A DNA stretch of 64,000 nt, taken from Gymnogyps californianus. Taxonomy: Eukaryota > Chordata > Aves > Accipitriformes > Cathartidae. The stretch is from positions 22,839,332-22,903,331 of the forward strand of contig NC_059482.1 of assembly GCF_018139145.2 (NCBI RefSeq). Direction: 5' to 3'. A program made the translations under genes and the position numbers. Shown piece after piece: positions 58,131 to 64,000 of this stretch; position 1 is the stretch's first letter, and the number at the start of each line of letters is the position of its first letter. Below the pieces are notes generated by a model. That model saw only the letters and a list, made by a program, of their open reading frames with translations, was not told the origin of the DNA and ran no database searches.

Positions 58131-61100
58131 AACTGTTAAGAAAATCTCATGGTTTTATTGTGTAATGTAGCATTGAAACATCTGAACAAATCAGTATCTG
58201 GGCTGTACAGGCTGCTGTTCTTTCATTTCTTTGGGTTATAGAGCATCTTGTCAGTACATAAACAACAACCTTTTGCATTATAAATTCTTTCCGAGGCATG
58301 CTGGTACAACACAAATTTCTCTCGTCAAATGCAGCTAAGTCTAACTTCCAAACATCATGCACAAGAAACTCATCTAGTGACAATGTAAACTCAGCAGAAG
58401 GGCAGGTCACAGGTCTTGCTTGCTCACACTCTGCAGTGCTGCAGGTTTGTGTATGATATTTGGAATGTTCTGTGAGTGTGAATAATACCAGTAAGAGGAG
58501 AGGAGGAAAAAAAAAAAACAAAACAAAGAAAAGCATGGGTGCCTCGGGGTTGCCAGCTCAGCCAAAGTTGTGCAATGCTAGCCTGAACATGTCATTGGTG
58601 CAAACCCAGGCATCGTTGATGTTCTTTAATAGAAATATCTGGTGGAATCCCATGATAGGATCTTCATCAGCCTGTAGAAAGAGAGGGAAAAAAGTTCAAA
58701 AAGCTCTTTTGAGAAATGTATTCCGAAACTCATAAGACAACTTAAAAGCTAACGTTAACAGTGATGTCACATGCTGTAAGATGCATAGTACCTCAAGAGA
58801 CACTAATACAACCAGAGGTTCTGTTCCAAGGTGCTTTGCAGACAAACACCTAGGGCCCAATGACACAGAAATCCTGCAACAGCATCTGAAGTTGGGGTTT
58901 TCTGGAAGACTTGCGGACATCTCGCTCCAGCAGCTTCACAACACTGATAAGAGCATGCCTGCCTCAGTGCTGAATCACAGATTTTCTTTGGGCCTTGCCC
59001 AGGAACCAAGCATAAAACAAGGTGTTTCAAAAATTAGTTTTTAGCTGCTGTACTTTGGACTGATGACAGAAGGGAGTTTCTGTAGAAGTCGGTATCAACA
59101 ATATTGCCTGAATGATCTAGGTAATGATCTAGGCTTTTGAAAGCTTTCCCAGAGCAGGTACAGCTGGCCAGCAATGTAGTACGTCCCACTTCCACTGTCC
59201 AGGAACAGCTCGAAGGGAGCGAAGTATTTGCTATAGCTGCGACGAGATGTTCTCAGCACAGGGAATCTTTGCAGCAGTGCCTCAACTCCTGCCTTTGACG
59301 ATTCATCTAGGTGCACTAGTATAGTGCCTGCACTATATTTAGTATTACTACAAAAGTAGAAAATAGCATTAGAGGGAGATTACTTCTCCCACTTAATGTT
59401 TACGAGTCTCCTCAGAGACATCACGCAGGAATTAAAGCCTCAAAAGAACATAAATTATTCCCAAACCAGCTGGAAATCACACAACAGGATTTAATCTGAA
59501 CAGCGCACAGGACCAAGCTACAAAACAATCTTCTGATACTGAGCACAGTGTATTCAATTCAGCATTTCTGGAGGATTTTAAGCTCTATTCTTTCAGCACA
59601 CGACTATTCAGCTTCAGAAAAGGGGGGAAATGCGTTAAAAAAAAAAAAAAAGCATTGAAAAGCAGCAGCCAGAGTAGCACATGAAACAGACTGTCAAAGT
59701 GCTGAATGTTTGTTCGCAATGCTCTGCTGCTGTCCACCAAGAACAGCAAATGCAAAGGTTGAAGAGCAAAGCAGACTACAAAAGAAACAAACAAAAAGAA
59801 TCTTAAAGTAATATTCATGTAAGTGATAAATTGACTGTGAAACGAGTCAGCTTTGAGGAGCAACTTGCTAAGGACATCAGTTATATCACAAAACAGCAAG
59901 TCTGCCAGAGCACTGGTGGGATCAAGTGCATGTAAAAGAAGTGTTCAAATCTAAAACCACTGCAAGGATTTCAGTGACAACTGCCCAGGAAATAAAATGG
60001 TGTAGGTGAAGTGCAGTTTCAGTTAAGTGTACACTAATCCACAGAGGAAAACCAAAAAAGGCCCTAGGTTAGCTATGGCCTCTCAGGAAAGTGATACTGA
60101 AATCATGATGGACAATTTTTAATTTTTTTTTTCTTTAAAGCAGCTCAGAGCTCAACAGCTATCAAGGCAAGCACAGTGTTAGCAGTTACTAGGAAAGGAA
60201 CGGAGAACCAAAACCCATAAGTAAGCAACTGCATAAATGCACAGAGAACATCCACATATCAAATCCTGCATGCATTTCTTATCATGTAAAAAAATTAAAG
60301 TGATACAATAGGAAAGGCCAGAGAAGGACAAGAAAGATGATCCAGCTACAGGACAGTTTCCTACTGAAGAAAGTAAATTGAGTATGACTCTCTAGCTTGC
60401 AAAAGTGTGATCAGGGTGGGGAGAACGGGCAAGATATCAAATTACTATAAAACCATGAAGGACAAAGTGAGTGAGGAAACTACTACAGCCAGAAGTTAAG
60501 AAGGCAATGAGTAAGGCCAGAAGTATAAGCAAGTCCAAGTGTTCAGTAGACGAATGAAAGAAAAATCCTCAAGCAAGGCAAGTGCCAATAAAGTCACCGT
60601 TCAACAGGCTGATGAACCGGGCAGCTTTTTGTCACATCGATACACGCCTTCTTTTGCGTTAGGCAGAGGCTCCATAACAATCAGCACAATGTGAACACAA
60701 GGAATTATGCTGGATTAGACCAGCTGTCCATCTAGTTCATTACCACATATGACAGCAGTCGTACCAATTATTTCAGGGGCAGTATTAGCATTATTAGATC
60801 TGCCCAGAAAAGATGCTTGCATATCCATCCTGAAGAGGTGGCCTGCGGACTGAAACCCATGGGTTTAGGCCTTTTCTAGCTTTTCCTAGGTATCAAACGT
60901 AACACTTACATCCTAGTATAGTCTTACTACTGCTTGATAGTTGGTAGGTTCCAGGACATGAAGGAATCTTTAAGAAAACTGAGTAGCATCAGAGCGCTGT
61001 ATGTTAAAGTTTGACATACAACTTTGTAAAGCATCTTACTAATGCTACCCCTTTTGACTAGAGTTGGAACGAATTCATATTTGTGTCAGCTCCTTTCTAA

Positions 61101-64000
61101 TGGCTTAGTTTAAACCAGCCAGGCAGAATCATTTCTGCTTGAATCACTTCTAATCACAAGCATTAATAAGCATTTAGTATACTCTCAGTTGCCCCATGGT
61201 CTCCTCTTCTTAGGTTACTGAGGCATCTATTACAAGTTGCTTAAGTAGTTTTCACACCAAATTTGAGCATGTCGTTACTGACGTGTGTACACTTTAAAAA
61301 TATACCTCTGGGAAAAAAACCCAGATATCACCACCAGGCTAGTTTTAGTGTAGGTTTCCTCAATTTCTGATAAGCCTAGCTGCACTGCAGCTCTTAGTGC
61401 TTTGGCTTGAGGAAAGTTTCCTCCTTTCTCACACAATTCATGACTGGATACATGAAAAAAAGATTAAAAGGGAATCCTTCCCCAAACACTTGCTGTTGCA
61501 CATATGGCAAATTCCCACAATGAAGTCACACACTATTGCTTTCTTTATTCCTTTCAATGTTATGTCTTCACAGCGTAAAGGAGCAGTGTACTTTGACAAC
61601 AAGGAAAATCCTAGCCTATATTTAAGGCAAATGAAATAATATATAGTCCATTCCCCAAATCCTGAATATGTCCTATTAACATGCAGCAAAGACCCACAGT
61701 TGAGTGACTTGAGATGCTCTAGAAGGCATAGACTAATCGTATCCCATTTTATTTTGGACCTTCATCACAGCTCAGGTAACCTCACTGAAAATCTTTACTC
61801 TTACTTTCCACTCCAAGTCTAGCTGTGTCCAACTCAAAATTTGCATTCCAGATGTGAGCCCAGGCTTGAAACACAGGGGCTTTGTTTTTTTGTACAAAGC
61901 TTTCCTTTATGCAGTTCAAATTGCTTCATGACATCCTTGAATTAAAATAAAAAAAGTCACAGAATCAGACTGGAAAGATCCTCTGGTTTCCAGTCCAGCC
62001 TCATGCTCATAGCAGGACTAACAGCAGCACTGCATCAGCCACAGCTTTGTGGTCTTCCAAGCCTCCAAGAATGGAGGTTTCACAGTGTGTCCAGACAACA
62101 TTTCCCAGGGTTTCAACCTTCTGGTGGGAGGAAAAAAAACCCCAACCCAACCCAAAAAACCAACCAAACTTTCCCTTGTGTACAATCTGAACTTCCCAAG
62201 TTATGGTTTGCAACCACCGTCCCTTGTTACACTGTCTAGCACCACCAAGAAGAGTTGCTTGCAGGTTGTTGGAAGTACTCAACTACTTTCCACCTACATT
62301 TCAGGCAGACTGCCCTCATCCACCTCCTCTCCCAGCTCCACGAGCTCTCGAACACTGGCAAACTTGGCATTTTTTGACCTCTTCCAGTTTTTCTACGTCT
62401 CTTCTGACCTGGAGGCTCAAAACTGTAGAAATGCCTCAGCTCACAGAACCATGGGTCATGTCAGAGTATTAGGTACAACACTACTTTGTAATCCAAGTTT
62501 AGCTGCAAAACTTAGTAGAAAAACACAACTTTTCTCCTCTTGTCTGGTTAGAGACAGTTTTGCTCTTTCACCAGCACCCCACAGCAACTGTTGATTGAAC
62601 TGCAGGCTTGCAGCTATCCTTATCTCAAAGGAAAGGCTAATTACTTAAGATAGCAGGTTCTTTCAGATGTTAAGCCTCATTTAACGGGCTTTAAGCAATG
62701 CTTTAAGTGTTCAGCATGCATCACAAAAACATCCAGTGATTAATTGCAAATTTCCTTTCCCTTTTAAGACTAGGAAACACCGCATAACAATTAGTTATTC
62801 ACAAGTAATTCTGCAACAATCACTTCAAAATTCGCACTCTCGAGGAGAGCCACAGGTCTGCCACATTGCTCTGAGAACACGCAAGCCACAGCCATGCTTC
62901 TCAGCCGAGCTCAAGTGACAGAAGAGCGAGAAGAGAGCACTCCTTACTCAACCAGGACAGCGAGGACTGCATGGAAGAGAGGTAAGGCAGAGGGTTAAAC
63001 GTTGTGGAGGGCTAGCCTGAAGACTTCGTTGGTGCACACCCAGGCACCTTGAAAACTTTTCAACAAAAAGGTTTGGTGGAAGCCTAGAACCTGGTCATCA
63101 TCTGCCTGAGCATGACAGGAGAAATACATTACTAGGTGAAGCACACTGAAAATACTGGGTGACATTCTGGATGAACATTGGCAAAGTAGTGTCACATCAA
63201 ATGAAACTCACTCCTAAAGGCTTAAACTGACACTTATTCTTCCTATTTCAAGCAAGCAAGCATGCACACAGACAATGAATAGCAATAAAAAATGATAATC
63301 GAATTAGAATAAGTGGAGGTATATTTATTATACCTCTACAAAACGATAAAAAACATTACTACCTATCCCAACATCCATTAAAGAGGATCTTTCATATGTT
63401 TACTTGTAAATATGCTTTTCAATGAAAGCAATTACTGTACTGCTTCTGCCAGCGAGTTAGATCCTCGCTACTCACATTCACCCTACTTAGATGCTCTATT
63501 ACTCTCCAACATCTTCTCCAAGCAGCTGTTGTGTCTGGTCCCCTCAGTGCAGATGATTATTCTGCTGCAAAAGATGTTGCTTTTTTTTTTTTTATTTACA
63601 GTTCATATTGGTATTAGCATGCCGGGCTGTAGACTGGAGCAGCACAGAGGCAGATACACATCCTGACCTTGTCACAGGGCAGTAATGACTTCAAGTGACA
63701 CCAGTTAAATCCCACGCCAGCAGGGGAGGCCAAAGGCTTAAAACAACCCAGACCTGCAGGTTTACTTAAGGCATCGCACTCTGGCAGAGGAAATAGCGAG
63801 TTTGACAGTAATAGTCCTTGGCCTCATTATTTCTTCAGAACTATTCTTGTACAGTTAAGAGGAGAGCTGAGGCTTTGTGACAATTTGGTAGCAGTTCACC
63901 CCATGGTATATGCAGGGGGAGTAGGTGGTTTTTCTGCTTTGGTTTGGTTTTTTTTCCCTCCTAAAAATCAAACAAGATCAAAACATAATGGTTTAAGGAA
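58130..64000 (-). CDS. NUTF2: NUTF2 gene, 3' part (nuclear transport factor 2)
   Basis: This is the gene-level entry. NTF2 is a small homodimeric cone-shaped protein that carries RanGDP from the cytoplasm into the nucleus by binding FxFG nucleoporins. Only the terminal coding part is in the window. The exons for residues 1-90 must lie beyond the right edge, since no frame here resembles them. Two competing last exons are present: A (58558-58671), which gives the standard C-terminus, and B (62995-63105), a diverged copy nearer the upstream exons. Both begin in phase 0 at residue 91. The gene order NUTF2-EDC4 matches human. Confidence 0.92.
58154..58159 (-). terminator. NUTF2 poly(A) signal AATAAA for exon A
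   Basis: The minus strand reads AATAAA about 400 bases past the exon A stop codon, giving a 3' UTR of roughly 0.4 kb. Confidence 0.55.
58558..58671 (-). CDS. NUTF2: NUTF2 terminal exon A (standard C-terminus, residues 91-127)
   Basis: The acceptor is strong, CTCTCTTTCTACAG|GCT. It encodes 37 residues beginning [11 protein letters not shown] and ending [13 protein letters not shown], matching recalled vertebrate NTF2 almost residue for residue. Asp92 and Asp94, which contact Ran, are present, as is Met118 in the hydrophobic core. The stop is TGA at 58558-58560. Confidence 0.96.
   Translation of the reverse strand, partial: ADEDPIMGFHQIFLLKNINDAWVCTNDMFRLALHNFG
59095..59344 (-). other. Unassigned exon-like open frame in the NUTF2 intron
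   Basis: The minus strand has an acceptor-like sequence TTTTCTACTTTTGTAG before about 59344. An uninterrupted frame of about 80 codons follows to TGA at 59095-59097, with ordered-protein-like content such as [20 protein letters not shown] and [20 protein letters not shown]. No family is recognised. It could be a real exon of another transcript, an old retroposed fragment, or chance, since frames of this length occur by chance in 64 kb. Confidence 0.25.
60690..60860 (+). mobile_element. Old amniote dispersed repeat fragment
   Basis: The phrase 'ctggattagaccagctgtcc' followed by 'atctagttcattaccacata' resembles a repeat common in reptile and bird genomes ('...ctgggtcagaccaaaggtccatctagcccagtatcc...'). 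The match is partial. Confidence 0.4.
61950..62300 (-). mobile_element. CR1-like element, antisense
   Basis: The pieces 'aaagtcacagaatcagactg', 'gaatggaggtttcacagtgt' and 'gtacaatctgaacttcccaa' follow the order seen in antisense CR1 copies. It is diverged and interrupted by an A/C-rich stretch near 62130-62165. Confidence 0.65.
62995..63105 (-). CDS. NUTF2: NUTF2 alternative terminal exon B (diverged duplicate)
   Basis: The acceptor is TTTCTCCTGTCATGCTCAG|GCA. It encodes 36 residues from [11 protein letters not shown] to [12 protein letters not shown]. It matches exon A at 24 of 36 positions, with the same starting phase and the same core (GFHQ, FLLK, AWVCTN, FRLALHN). Asp92 and Asp94 are kept; Met118 becomes Val and the final Phe-Gly is replaced by Val. 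The frame is intact, so purifying selection, hence use, is likely. Being nearer the upstream exons it would need its own poly(A) site; the nearest AATAAA on the minus strand is at 61748-61753, about 1.2 kb away. Confidence 0.85.
   Translation of the reverse strand, partial: ADDDQVLGFHQTFLLKSFQGAWVCTNEVFRLALHNV
63106..64000 (-). other. NUTF2 intron upstream of exon B (partial)
   Basis: This is intronic sequence up to the window edge. No further NUTF2 exon is found. Confidence 0.7.

Larger units (their letters stand above)
58672..62994 (-). other. NUTF2 region between the two terminal exons
   Basis: For exon B transcripts this begins as 3' UTR, and for exon A transcripts it is intron. It holds an exon-like open frame at 59095-59344, a dispersed-repeat fragment at about 60690-60860, and an old CR1-like element at about 61950-62300. 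Nothing else is recognised. Confidence 0.65.

Noticed and set aside
1..64000. CRISPR arrays, prokaryotic operons, rRNA or tRNA genes
   Set aside because: No regular spacer-repeat arrays, no tRNA-like cloverleaf sequence noticed and no rRNA similarity. The window is intron-rich vertebrate DNA.

Overview
This is vertebrate nuclear DNA, most likely from a bird. Coding sequence is cut into many short exons with GT-AG introns, promoters are CpG islands, and the recognisable interspersed repeats look like avian CR1 fragments. The gene order NUTF2 - EDC4 - NRN1L - PSKH1 is the one known from human 16q22.1. All four genes lie on the minus strand, so transcription runs from right to left. No gene could be supported on the plus strand. 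Family assignments and comparisons with human proteins come from recalled knowledge, not a database search.

Layout from the right end: 58.1-64.0 kb holds the 3' part of NUTF2. It has two alternative last coding exons about 4.3 kb apart, both with good splice acceptors and the same reading phase. The earlier NUTF2 exons lie beyond the right edge. EDC4 fills 17.8-56.1 kb. Twenty-nine coding exons were mapped to the base (start ATG at 56025, stop at 18656-18658), and the splice phases close at every junction except exon 20. NRN1L (14.3-17.4 kb) is complete in three coding exons. PSKH1 occupies the left end: the large first coding exon (2938-3882) and a CpG-island promoter near 7.1 kb are present, and the rest of the kinase lies beyond the left edge.

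Functionally the cluster is a set of unrelated, mostly housekeeping genes: RanGDP import carrier (NUTF2), scaffold of the mRNA decapping complex (EDC4), a small GPI-anchored neuritin-like protein (NRN1L) and a lipid-modified Golgi-associated kinase (PSKH1). There is no operon-like logic.

Base composition changes sharply. About 6.6-17.5 kb is very GC-rich with minisatellites and homopolymers. The EDC4 introns and the NUTF2 region are AT-richer and contain most of the CR1-like pieces.

The observations most worth checking are: (1) the second, diverged terminal exon of NUTF2; (2) a one-base loss in a C run of EDC4 exon 20 that breaks the reading frame; (3) EDC4 intron 22, which carries the signals of a minor-spliceosome (U12-type) intron; (4) an exon-like open frame in the NUTF2 intron that I cannot assign.
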